A DNA stretch of 64,000 nucleotides. It comes from Croceibacterium ferulae (GTDB lineage: Bacteria; Pseudomonadota; Alphaproteobacteria; Sphingomonadales; Sphingomonadaceae). This document shows, in pieces, positions 47,322 to 57,135 of this stretch (positions are counted from its first letter, which is position 1; every line of letters starts with the position of its first letter). Below the pieces are notes generated by a model. The model was given only the letters and a program-made list of their open reading frames with translations, was not told the DNA's origin and ran no database searches. Both the position numbers and the translations under genes were made by a program. The stretch covers positions 310,001-374,000 of the forward strand of contig NZ_QZVQ01000002.1 of assembly GCF_003660445.1 (NCBI RefSeq). Reading direction: 5' to 3'.

Positions 47322-48179
47322 ATGGCTGATGTTCAAGTCGCTCGCCAGGCAGCCGCGGCGGAGCAGGTCTTCCACCGGTATCCGGTGCCTGGCGCCGGGA
47401 TGCAGCGCTTCTGGTGGTTCACCCGGTTCGTCGCCACCGTGCCGTTCAACAGCTGGCGCGGCAGCCGGGCGCTGCAGCGCCATGTGGACGACCGGGTGCC
47501 CGCCGCGTGGCCGGCGGAATTCGCCGGCAAGCGCGCACTGATCGTCGGCACCGGACCCAGCCTGGATCGGGTCGATCAGACCTTCTTCAATGATTTCGAC
47601 GTGCTGGTATATGTGAACTTCGCGCTCCGCCGCGCCCGGTTCGACCGGCCCGAATACTTCTTCACCATGGATCCCGGTCCGTCCCGCGAATACATCGACG
47701 CCTTCGGCGCAGATGCCTTCCGGCGCCTCGGCCCGGATCATTGCGTGATCGCCCCGATCTTTTTCGATTTCTGGCATCTCATGACGGAAGAAGGCCGGGC
47801 GATGTTCACCTGGCTGCGGCCCGATGCGGTTGGTTGGCGGACAGAGCGTTTCAAATCGATACCCGTGCCAGTGGTGCTGCGCCGCTATCCCCGCCAGCCG
47901 GACTGGCAGGATTACCGCCTGCCGCAACTCGGCCGGGTCATCCCGATCCTGAAGCCGACCTCAGCGCTGACCGCGGTGATGTTCGCCGCGATGTGCGGAT
48001 CGCGCGACGTCGGGCTGATCGGATGCGATTTCTCGGACAGTCGCGCAGCTTCGGTTGGCGGCGCCCAGACGGCGGTCGCGGCAGGCACGTTCAACAGCGC
48101 ACGCACGGAGTTCACGGCGATGCAGGCGAATTTCGCTGACCAGGGCGTCCGCCTGACGAATCACTCCTGGCTTCGTTGA
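47322..48179 (+). CDS. DUF115-like protein near the polysaccharide cluster
   Basis: 285 residues. RALIVGTGPSLDRV at about 75 resembles the GxGPSL motif of DUF115/MptE-like and motility-accessory-factor glycosyltransferase-related proteins; the C-terminal part (GLIGCDFSD) fits the same fold. The N-terminal 70 residues are poorly recognisable. ATG at 47322 has AAGGGG upstream. It may transfer or handle a nucleotide-linked sugar for surface glycans (inference). Upstream of gmd, same strand. Confidence 0.6.
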   Translation: MADVQVARQAAAAEQVFHRYPVPGAGMQRFWWFTRFVATVPFNSWRGSRALQRHVDDRVPAAWPAEFAGKRALIVGTGPSLDRVDQTFFNDFDVLVYVNFALRRARFDRPEYFFTMDPGPSREYIDAFGADAFRRLGPDHCVIAPIFFDFWHLMTEEGRAMFTWLRPDAVGWRTERFKSIPVPVVLRRYPRQPDWQDYRLPQLGRVIPILKPTSALTAVMFAAMCGSRDVGLIGCDFSDSRAASVGGAQTAVAAGTFNSARTEFTAMQANFADQGVRLTNHSWLR

Positions 48180-48195
48180 CAAATCGTGAAGGCCG

Positions 48196-49328
<1,133 letters not shown>

Positions 49329-49426
49329 ACGCACCATCTCAGCGGACGGCGCGTCATCGTGAAGAGTGGCGCGCCGCGGGCCGACCATTTCCCGCCATGC
49401 ACAGATTGCTTTCGGAGACAGACCAA

Positions 49427-50371
49427 GTGACCTACTCGCTGCAGGGCAAGCGCATCTATGTCGCCGGGCACAAGGGCATGGTCGGTTCGGCCATCGTGCG
49501 CCGGCTGGCGGGCGAAGGGTGCGATATCCTGACCTCCGACCGCTCCGTCGATCTGCGCGAGCAGGCGGCGGTGCGTCAATGGTACGCTGACAACCGGCCG
49601 GATGCCGTGATCGTGGCGGCCGCGAAGGTGGGCGGGATCCTGGCGAACGACACCTATCCGGCAGAATTCCTGTACGACAATCTGATGATCGAGGCGAACC
49701 TGATCGAAGGCGCCCGCCAGGCCGGTGTGGAAAAGCTGCTGTTCTTGGGCTCGTCCTGCATCTATCCCAAGATGGCGGACCAGCCGATCACCGAAGATGC
49801 GCTGCTGACCGGTCCGCTGGAACCAACCAACGAATGGTATGCGATCGCCAAGATCGCCGGCATCAAGCTATGCCAGTCCTACCGGCGGCAATATGGCTGC
49901 GACTATATCAGCGCCATGCCGACCAATCTGTACGGCCCAGGCGACAATTACGACCTGAAGGGCAGCCACGTACTGCCCGCCCTGATCCGCAAGGCGCATG
50001 AAGCGAAGCAGGCTGGTGCCGCCAGCATCGAGATCTGGGGCACGGGCACGCCCCGGCGCGAATTCCTGCATGTGGACGACCTGGCCGATGGCTGCGTCTT
50101 CCTGCTGCAGACCTATTCGGGCGACGAACACGTGAATCTGGGATCAGGCACCGATCTGCCAATCATCGAACTGGCGCAGATCGTGTGCGACGTCGTCGGG
50201 TTTCGTGGCGAGATCACCCGCGACACCAGCAAGCCCGACGGCACGCCGCGCAAGCTGATGAGCGGCGACAAGCTTGCTGCCCTGGGGTGGAGCCCGAAGA
50301 TCGGCCTTCGCGACGGGATCGAACATGCCTATGCCGGCTTTCTGGCGGGTCACGTCAAGGGACAGGGATGA
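49427..50371 (+). CDS. fcl: GDP-L-fucose synthase
   Basis: Epimerises and reduces GDP-4-keto-6-deoxymannose to GDP-L-fucose using NADPH. 314 residues with [32 protein letters not shown] and the catalytic YAIAK in [11 protein letters not shown]. The GTG at 49427 is preferred (GGAG eight to nine bases upstream) over the ATG at 49397, giving [14 protein letters not shown] and the usual family length. Its stop overlaps the start of a 12-codon reading frame that runs into the next gene. Confidence 0.96.
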   Translation: MTYSLQGKRIYVAGHKGMVGSAIVRRLAGEGCDILTSDRSVDLREQAAVRQWYADNRPDAVIVAAAKVGGILANDTYPAEFLYDNLMIEANLIEGARQAGVEKLLFLGSSCIYPKMADQPITEDALLTGPLEPTNEWYAIAKIAGIKLCQSYRRQYGCDYISAMPTNLYGPGDNYDLKGSHVLPALIRKAHEAKQAGAASIEIWGTGTPRREFLHVDDLADGCVFLLQTYSGDEHVNLGSGTDLPIIELAQIVCDVVGFRGEITRDTSKPDGTPRKLMSGDKLAALGWSPKIGLRDGIEHAYAGFLAGHVKGQG

Positions 50372-50406
50372 GGAACTACGCCGGCGAGAGGATGTCGGGG
50401 CGATGA
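50368..50406 (+). other. 12-codon reading frame linking fcl to the glycosyltransferase
   Basis: ATG at 50368 overlaps the fcl stop (ATGA) and its own TGA (50404-50406) overlaps the ATG of the downstream glycosyltransferase. This would let ribosomes pass from fcl to the next gene by termination-reinitiation. The encoded peptide is [12 protein letters not shown]; it may have no function of its own. Confidence 0.4.
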
Positions 50407-51626
50407 GAATACTTATTCTCGGCTTGAACTACGCGCCCGAACCGGTCGGCATCGGCCCTTATACGAGGGGCCTTGCCGAAGGTCTGGTTGAGCGCGGCCA
50501 TGCCGTGTCGGTGATCGCCGGAAAGCCTTATTACCCGCAATGGCGCCCCTATGCCGGTCAGGCGAAGGGCATAACCACGGCGGTGGAGAATGGCGTCACC
50601 GTTACCCGTGTGCCGCATTATATCCCCGCCACGCCCAGCGCGGCGCGCAGGCTGCTGCATCATGCCAGCTTCGCAGCATCTGCCCTGCGCCCGGATGCGC
50701 AGGTCGCCGGGGCCGCGCCAGACCTGGTGTTCACGATCGCGCCTTCGCTGATGTCGGTTCCGGTTGCAGCTTTGGCGGCATATCGCGCGCGGGCGCCGCT
50801 CTGGCTGCATGTGCAGGACTTCGAGGTCGAGGCGGCATTTGCCACCGGCCTGGTTGGCAAGGGCGGCCGGCTGCGCAGTGGCGCGCTCGCGGCGGAGGAA
50901 CGTATCCTGCGCATGGCCGACCATGCCTCCTCCATCAGTCCGCAAATGTGCGCCAAGCTGGTCGACAAGGGCCTCGCGCCGGAACAAGTCTACCAATTGC
51001 GGAACTGGAGCACGACGCAATTCGATTTCGCCAGCAGCGACAGCGCCGCCTATCGCAGCCGGTGGAACCTGGGCGACCGCAAGGTTGCGCTGTATTCCGG
51101 CAACATCGCCAACAAGCAGGGTCTGGACGTGGTGATCGAAGCCGCCCGCCTGCTGCGGAACCGCACCGACATCGCCTTCGTGATCTGCGGCGAAGGGCCG
51201 AACCGGGCCAACCTGCAGGCGCAGGCCGACGGGCTGGACAATGTGCAATTCCACGACCTGCAGCCCGCGGAACAGATGGGGAGCTTCCTTTCGCTCGCCA
51301 GTGTCCAACTGCTGCCGCAGATCATGGGCGCGGCCGATCTCGTGCTGCCGTCCAAACTGACCAACATGCTGGCTTCGGGCCGCCCGGTGCTGGCCACGGC
51401 AGAGCCGGGCACCGGCTTGTATGCCGAGGTCGAGGGATGCGGCACGCTGACCCCGCCGGGTGACCCTGCCGGCATGGCGGAGGGACTGGTGCGACTGATC
51501 GACGATCCGGACGGCAGCGCCCGCTATGGTGACGCAGCCCGGCGCCGCGCGCAGGAGCGCTGGAGCAAGGACAGCATCCTGGATGCGCTCCATGCGCGGC
51601 TTTGCAGCCTGCAGCCTGCGGCATGA
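50403..51626 (+). CDS. WcaI-like glycosyltransferase (GT4)
   Basis: 407-residue GT-B enzyme of the WcaI/colanic-acid type. It has MRILILGLNYAPEPVGIGPYTRG at the N-terminus, LWLHVQDFEVEAAF, and the nucleotide-sugar site VALYSGNIANKQGLDVVIEAARLL and MGAADLVLPSKLTNMLASGRPVLA near the C-terminus. Likely adds fucose or another residue in the surface polysaccharide. The start is coupled to the mini frame from fcl; the stop overlaps the next start (ATGA). Confidence 0.9.
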   Translation: MRILILGLNYAPEPVGIGPYTRGLAEGLVERGHAVSVIAGKPYYPQWRPYAGQAKGITTAVENGVTVTRVPHYIPATPSAARRLLHHASFAASALRPDAQVAGAAPDLVFTIAPSLMSVPVAALAAYRARAPLWLHVQDFEVEAAFATGLVGKGGRLRSGALAAEERILRMADHASSISPQMCAKLVDKGLAPEQVYQLRNWSTTQFDFASSDSAAYRSRWNLGDRKVALYSGNIANKQGLDVVIEAARLLRNRTDIAFVICGEGPNRANLQAQADGLDNVQFHDLQPAEQMGSFLSLASVQLLPQIMGAADLVLPSKLTNMLASGRPVLATAEPGTGLYAEVEGCGTLTPPGDPAGMAEGLVRLIDDPDGSARYGDAARRRAQERWSKDSILDALHARLCSLQPAA

Positions 51627-52663
51627 CTCGGCCGTTGAAGACCTCTGCACCGGTCAACTTCGTCTACGAATCCACCTTTGATCGCGCAGCGCTCGAAGCG
51701 GCCCCGTCCTTCGAGCACCATGCCGTTCACGATGCGGACTTCCGGGCGTTGCTATCCTCGCGCGGGGACACGTGCTGGGCGGTAGCCACATATTACCACC
51801 TGCGCGAACGCGGCTACACCGGCATATCGCTGTCGCTCGCTCCGCGGCGCGACTGCATTAACGTTCTTCATTCGGAACAGTTGCGCAAGATCGGTGCTGA
51901 CCCGCGCAGGTTCGATATCTGCATACAGGCCGATTTTGCTCATCGACCGGCAGCACAATTCCACATTCTGCAGAATGCCAGGTATGAAGGGGAGAACCGG
52001 GCTACGATCTGGCTTTATCCGCAGATCGGCATTCTCCCTCGCACCGCGCCCGCAGGTCGCCTGACGCGTATCGGCTACTTGGGGCATGTCAATAACAGCT
52101 CGGTTTGGTCCGGAGAGCGCTGGCAGGCATTTCTGCAGCCTCTGGGTGTCGAATTCGTGACTGCGCCGCCCAGACTGTGGCATGATTTCAGCGACCTGGA
52201 TGCAGTCATCGCAATCCGCGACTTCGGCAAACGACCGCATTACTCCAAGCCGCCCAGCAAATTGATCAATGCCTGGATCGCCGGCGTGCCGTTCATTGGG
52301 GGATCCGACTCCGCATATCGCCAGATCGGCACCCCTGGTGAGGACTTCCTGCTCGCTACCAGCCCGCAGGAAGTGCGGGATGCGCTTGACCGTCTACGTC
52401 GCGATCCGGCGCTGGTCAGCCGTCTTGTCCAGAACGGGCGGCAGCGAATGGCCGATTTCACCGTCGACCGTTTGATCGAGAAGTGGGTCGCCACCCTGGA
52501 AGGTCCGGCAGAAGCCAGGTTCCTCCAGTGGCAGCATCGCCCCGGTTACGAAGCGCTGCGCAGCCACGCATTGGCGACCATCGACCGCGGATGGGTGCAG
52601 ACCAAAGCATTGCTGCGCACGGCGGCCAGGCTTGCTTCTTCAGCCCGCAAAGCAGTCGCCTAA
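51623..52663 (+). CDS. Putative glycosyltransferase (GT-B C-terminal-like domain)
   Basis: 346 residues. The C-terminal part (PSKLINAWIAGVPFIGGSDSAYRQIG, then the helix RLVQNGRQRMADFTVDRLIEKW) looks like the donor-binding half of CgeB/group 1 glycosyltransferases; the N-terminal half is unusual. Coupled by ATGA to the upstream transferase and followed five bases later by the flippase. Donor and acceptor unknown. Confidence 0.7.
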   Translation: MTRPLKTSAPVNFVYESTFDRAALEAAPSFEHHAVHDADFRALLSSRGDTCWAVATYYHLRERGYTGISLSLAPRRDCINVLHSEQLRKIGADPRRFDICIQADFAHRPAAQFHILQNARYEGENRATIWLYPQIGILPRTAPAGRLTRIGYLGHVNNSSVWSGERWQAFLQPLGVEFVTAPPRLWHDFSDLDAVIAIRDFGKRPHYSKPPSKLINAWIAGVPFIGGSDSAYRQIGTPGEDFLLATSPQEVRDALDRLRRDPALVSRLVQNGRQRMADFTVDRLIEKWVATLEGPAEARFLQWQHRPGYEALRSHALATIDRGWVQTKALLRTAARLASSARKAVA

Positions 52664-52667
52664 GACA

Positions 52668-54062
52668 ATGCAAGCGCCCAAATATGGTCCGCAAGGCAAG
52701 CGGATGCTGAGCGGCATCATCGCCAGCGGCTTCAACATCTTCTCGCGCATCGGCGTGCAGCTTCTGATCGTCCCGATCCTGTTCAGCAACTGGAGCGCGG
52801 AACTGGTTGGCACCTGGCTGCTCCTGTCATCGATCCCCAGTTACCTCGGCCTGACCGCCAGCGGCTTCGGCTCGGCCGGCGGCAATCTGGCGATCGCGGC
52901 CGAGAAGGACGGCGATCGCGCCTTGGCCCAGGCATCGTTCTGGGCCACCTGGCTGCTCGTATCCGTTACCAATCTGGCGATCGTCATCGCCTTCATTGCG
53001 GCGAGCGGCTGGATCGTCAGCGCGGACCTGTTCCAGATCGACATTGTACCGGCGTCCGAACTGCAGGCTGCAATCTACTGGCAATGTGCCTATGTGCTGC
53101 TGTCCGTCCAGGCGGCTGCACTGGTCCTGCCCTACCGGCACGGGGGACAGTACCCACGCAACATCTTCCTGGGCAGCCTGCAGTCGACGGCCGAAGTGGT
53201 GGCAACCGCGATCGTGGTGATGCAGACCGAACGGCTGGACCTGATGGCAATGGCGCTGGCCGGGGTGCGGCTGGCGTTCCTCGTGGTGATCTTCGCGTAT
53301 GGCTACCGCGCCAGTCCGGGTCTGTTCGGCTGGCCGCCTGCGTCCAGGATACGGGAGGCCCTTGCCGCAATCTGGCGGCCGTCTTTGGCTTTCATGGCCG
53401 CCCCCCTGGTCTTCGGTTTCAACCTGCAGGGCTACAATCTGCTGGTCGGCGCATTCTTCGGCCCTGCCGCCCTGGCGAGCTTCGTCGCGACCCGCATCTT
53501 CGTGCGCGTGCTCGATATCCTGACCAACTTTGCCTATTCCATGCAGTTCTTCGAACTTCCCTATTAGGAAGGTCCGGCTGCCGAAGGGCTGATGCGGCGC
53601 ATCGTTGCCGCGATGACGGCGTCGATGCTGGTGCTGTCGGTTGCCTTCCTGATCGGCCTCGGCACGATGGGGGAAGTCGTGCTGGCGATCTGGACGGTTG
53701 GCCAGGCTCGGTATGACTGGGCCGTTGCGATCGCGCTTGCCCTCTCCGGGACGATCCGTGCCATCAGTATCAGTCCGGCGGCGACGCTTTCGGCGATGAA
53801 CCTGAACTCGCGGTTCATGACGATCTACATGCTGAGTTCGGGCTTGTCGTTTGCACTTGCCTGGTGGCTCGGCAGCATGGGCCTGCCCTTGGCCATGCTG
53901 GTGCTGACCTTGCTGCTTGCAGAACTGGGTCAGGCCATTCCGGCTTTCCTGGGGACGTCGCGCGTGCTGGGATACCCGCTGCGTCAGATGCTGGTGGATG
54001 TGCTGTCGATTCGCGCCCGATTTCACGACGTGCTGTCGCTCCGCAAGGAACTCACCGCCTGA
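52668..54062 (+). pseudogene. Wzx-type flippase interrupted by an in-frame TAG
   Basis: A polysaccharide flippase reading frame of 465 codons with one internal stop, TAG at 53565-53567. The N-terminal part (299 residues, ending QFFELPY) and the continuation from 53568 (EGPAAEGLMRRIVAAMTASM...) are in the same frame without a shift, and both are hydrophobic Wzx-like. A CAG-to-TAG, TGG-to-TAG or AAG-to-TAG change or a sequencing error explains it. An ATG at 53592 with GAAGGG upstream could restart translation, giving a two-part protein of unknown activity. Its neighbours provide GDP-fucose and glycosyltransferases for the same polymer. Confidence 0.8.
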
Positions 54063-54070
54063 AGAACGGT

Positions 54071-54111
54071 CTCAGGCGAGCCGCCGGCACGATACCGGAA
54101 ACTCGCCTGAG
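54071..54111. terminator. Bidirectional hairpin between flippase and tail-spike-like gene
   Basis: CTCAGGCGAG (54071-54080) and CTCGCCTGAG (54102-54111) form a 10-bp perfect stem with a 21-nt loop, between convergent genes ending at 54062 and 54190. It could terminate both. Confidence 0.55.
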
Positions 54112-54189
54112 CCGAGGCGCAACGGTGACGTCGAGGTGCAAGGCCGTGAACCTACGCTTCCCGTATCATCGCTTCACGCTTCAATTTGG

Positions 54190-56466
54190 TCAGCTTGCCC
54201 ATTCCGCGGTGACGCGCAAGGCACTGCTCGTCATCGTAAGCGGGGCGGCCAGATTGAGATTGCGCACCCGAACCGCCACCGTGTTGTCGGCCGATACACG
54301 CGCCATCAACTGCGCATCCGAAGCGAGGCTGGCCATGGGCGTCACTCGCACCTCCATGCCCGGACGAACACCGGCAATCGTCAGTGTCACTTCGTCCGAG
54401 ACATCACCGGCCGGGATGGGCGCCCCTCCTTTCTGAAGCACCGCGGTGACGGAACCGCTCAAGGTTGCTCCTGGAGTATCGGCGATCCAAAGTGTGCCGT
54501 CGGAAATGAAGTCATACTGGACGTTCGGCAGCATCAACATCCGCTTGCCCATGCGAGTGTTGCTGGTGCTCAACGAAAAAACGACGTTTGAGATGTAGTG
54601 CACCAGCCGCAGCCGCGCGCCAGCGGGAAACCTGCTACTACCTGCCGGCAGCGTGAACGGAAAGTTTCCGCCGGACGCCGTGTTGGTGACGGACAGCCGC
54701 AGATACCATGCGGGAATATCCGTCATTACGGGCGTGGTTTCGATGTTGTACGGGCCAGCCGGTACTCCTGTCCCCTTGATCTCCTGCACCACGGGCGAGA
54801 AGCCGGTCGAAGCTCCGCCTGTGTTGCGAGGCGCGCGCATGTAGTCGCCCGATACACTTCCAATCCGGATGTTGGGGCCGTAAGTGCTGCCGGCCCACTG
54901 GAAGGCATCTCCCGTCCCCGCACCGTTGGCCCGCGCAAGTGGGGATCGCTGGTGGATGATCTCACCCACCCAGCTGTCTTGCGGGGAGGTCGCGTCAAGG
55001 CTGAGAGTGGGTGCGAAGTAGACCTGACTCGATTTGTTTTCGTGAACCATCACGATGCGACCGACGCTGCTCGACCAGAAGTTCCCCCCGACGGCTCCCA
55101 GGGCGACGGGGCTGTCAGTTGCGACAATCTCTCCGATGTTCGTCAGATGGGTGACAGCATAGGCCGCGTTGCGCACGCGGATCCTGCCGATAGTGAATGA
55201 TGGACGCGCGGTGAATCCTGCGGGATTGCTGACATAGCGGGTTGCGGCGAGCGAACCACCTTGCAGACAGTTGTCGATCTCCAGCAGGTCGATTTTCGAC
55301 GCACCATCACCAAACCCGCCCTCCATGGCCTGGAACGCGTTGGCCAGGATCAGGTGGTTGATCTCCAGCCTTCCCGGCTTGCCGTCACCGCAAAGATGCG
55401 GATGCGGGTTGATCGCGTCGGCGTCGGTATCGTGGAGATGCAGGCGGTTGCCGCGGATCGAACCGTGATTATTGCCGGCCTGGTAAATCAGCTCTCCGCG
55501 AAAACCGCCAATCTCGAGGTTGTCGAAATTGATGTCGCCGCACCAGCCCTGCTGGCTCGCCCAGATCGGCTTGTCGGACCAGTCCCAGCCTGCCCCGTCT
55601 TCCGGGCGCAATTTGCCCGACGCATACGGGTAGGACTCACCGGTCGGAACATACTGCCCGCCGAAGCCGGACTGCGGAATTCCGCCATCGAGGATCCATT
55701 TGCCTTCAAAGTCGATCGCGGCGAGGCCATCATACCCTTCGCTGGCCAGAACAGCATTTCCCTGTGCGAAGGTCAGACCCATCAGGAAGAACATGCCGCC
55801 ACGCCAGTAGTACCCGCCACCCCGCGTGGGGTGCGGGTCCAGCTGCTGCGTCCCCGCCCATATGGCCGGGTCGCTGCCGTCATACTTGCGGCGGGCAAAA
55901 GTGGTCCCGCCCGATGCGGCCCGCAACGCCACCCGTTTGCGCACGATCAGGGGGAACCCGCTATAAACACGCGGGTCAGTATGGGGCACGGATGTGCCGG
56001 CTGCCGTGATCCAGGGGGTACCCTGGTTCATCGACGGGTCACGCAGGGGAACCCAGATTTCATAGCGGTTCTGCTGAAAAGCGACCCCTCTGACGCCATG
56101 CGTCCGCATGGCATGCGCATAGTCGATCGCCATCTGGATCCATGCGCGCTGGTCAACGCCTTTCTGGGACGGCGGGCAACCCAGCTGTTCCGGCGTGATC
56201 ATGCCATCCTGGCTGGGCAGCAGCCGGAAGAACCGACCCTGCCGGGTGCAGAACACGGCCGTTGGGAAGCGGGCCATCAGCTCCGCCGTGGCCTGGTTGT
56301 CGCAGACATAGGTGGCTGCGCCATGGGCCGGGCGATCATGGCCGGTACTGTCGATCCTCTGAATCGACGAGGGCAGATTGCTGTTGCACAGCTGCGTAAA
56401 GGATTGCGGGTTCAGCGCCGCAGCCTGCGCTGCAAGCCCGCGCGCGTTCAGGTCCATGGCGCTCAT
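54190..56466 (-). CDS. Tail-spike/beta-helix-like protein in the polysaccharide cluster
   Basis: 758 residues. No signal peptide. The N-terminus (MSAMDLNARGLAAQAAALN) and QDGMITPEQLGCPPSQKGVDQRAWIQMAIDYAHA resemble phage tail-fibre/tail-spike entry regions, followed by right-handed beta-helix-type repeats (for example INFDNLEIGGFRGELIYQ; IRGNRLHLHDTDADAINPH; LEINHLILANAFQAM) and a C-terminal beta domain of about 200 residues. Such folds bind or cut polysaccharides. Its start overlaps the stop of the 151-residue partner (ATGA). It may be a phage-derived depolymerase or a surface scaffold; catalytic residues are not identifiable by eye. Confidence 0.6.
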   Translation of the reverse strand: MSAMDLNARGLAAQAAALNPQSFTQLCNSNLPSSIQRIDSTGHDRPAHGAATYVCDNQATAELMARFPTAVFCTRQGRFFRLLPSQDGMITPEQLGCPPSQKGVDQRAWIQMAIDYAHAMRTHGVRGVAFQQNRYEIWVPLRDPSMNQGTPWITAAGTSVPHTDPRVYSGFPLIVRKRVALRAASGGTTFARRKYDGSDPAIWAGTQQLDPHPTRGGGYYWRGGMFFLMGLTFAQGNAVLASEGYDGLAAIDFEGKWILDGGIPQSGFGGQYVPTGESYPYASGKLRPEDGAGWDWSDKPIWASQQGWCGDINFDNLEIGGFRGELIYQAGNNHGSIRGNRLHLHDTDADAINPHPHLCGDGKPGRLEINHLILANAFQAMEGGFGDGASKIDLLEIDNCLQGGSLAATRYVSNPAGFTARPSFTIGRIRVRNAAYAVTHLTNIGEIVATDSPVALGAVGGNFWSSSVGRIVMVHENKSSQVYFAPTLSLDATSPQDSWVGEIIHQRSPLARANGAGTGDAFQWAGSTYGPNIRIGSVSGDYMRAPRNTGGASTGFSPVVQEIKGTGVPAGPYNIETTPVMTDIPAWYLRLSVTNTASGGNFPFTLPAGSSRFPAGARLRLVHYISNVVFSLSTSNTRMGKRMLMLPNVQYDFISDGTLWIADTPGATLSGSVTAVLQKGGAPIPAGDVSDEVTLTIAGVRPGMEVRVTPMASLASDAQLMARVSADNTVAVRVRNLNLAAPLTMTSSALRVTAEWAS

Positions 56467-56918
56467 TGCGACACCCGATAGGCGATCGTGCCTGACTGCA
56501 GCGCGATATTGAGATAGAAGGTCGCCCCAACCTCGCTGTCCTGCCATACGGGTTCGTTGGCATTGCTGTTGAAGACAGCCCACGGCATCCCGCCGACCGT
56601 GAGCGGATAACGGGACTTGCCGTCATCGATCGAGCGTTCCAGCGAAACCGATCCTGTCCACACACCACTCAGCTGCACATGGATGGGTCGGTTGACGGTG
56701 GCCTTGAAGGGGCCTGTCACGGTCGAGCCGGCGGCATCGCCGGCAAGCGGTGTTGGTGGTGGCAGCGCTTCCACCGGCTGCGTTCCACCCCCGGTCACGA
56801 CGACCGGAAGCGGGGCCTGTGGCGTGACCAGCGAGAAGTTGCCGGCGGGGTCGGAGAAGCCGAGCGCGGACGGGGCCACGTAGCTGGTCGGAGAAAGGAT
56901 TGTCGTTATCTTGGACAC
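56463..56918 (-). CDS. Hypothetical partner of the tail-spike-like protein
   Basis: 151-residue protein of no named family I can assign. It begins MSKITTILSPTSYVAPSALGFSDPAGNFSLV, with a Pro/Thr-rich middle and a beta-rich C-terminal half (GVWTGSVSLERSIDDG; NEPVWQDSEVGATFYLNI) that looks like a small jelly-roll or virion-type module. No signal peptide. The GTG start at 56918 has GGGAGG seven bases upstream. Coupled by ATGA to the tail-spike-like gene, so the two probably act together. Confidence 0.6.
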   Translation of the reverse strand: MSKITTILSPTSYVAPSALGFSDPAGNFSLVTPQAPLPVVVTGGGTQPVEALPPPTPLAGDAAGSTVTGPFKATVNRPIHVQLSGVWTGSVSLERSIDDGKSRYPLTVGGMPWAVFNSNANEPVWQDSEVGATFYLNIALQSGTIAYRVSQ

Positions 56919-57135
56919 GAAGGAGCCTCCCGTTTGGAAAAGACCTCAGCCAGCTAGACAAGACGAACCGTGTAGGAAAATTGTTTATCGCTTTTCACGT
57001 CGTTCTGGTTATCCCCACGGTGTGCGTGCTCCCCTCAGTGTTCGCCTGCCTTGCAATGGTGCGTTGCGGAATCCTGCCGCCCGGTGTTACCAGTTTGCAG
57101 GCCCCGGCCGGCAACCATCTGGGTAGGATAAGCAC
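56919..57135. promoter_or_regulatory. Divergent intergenic region
   Basis: 217 bp, AT-richer than the neighbouring genes around 56975-57010 (AAAATTGTTTATCGCTTTTC), between the tail-spike partner on minus and a glycosyltransferase on plus. It probably holds both promoters, but I cannot fix -35/-10 elements with confidence. Confidence 0.35.

Noticed and set aside
54190-56918. Prophage remnant
   Set aside because: Only two genes look phage-like; there is no integrase, terminase, capsid, attachment repeat or tRNA-associated insertion.
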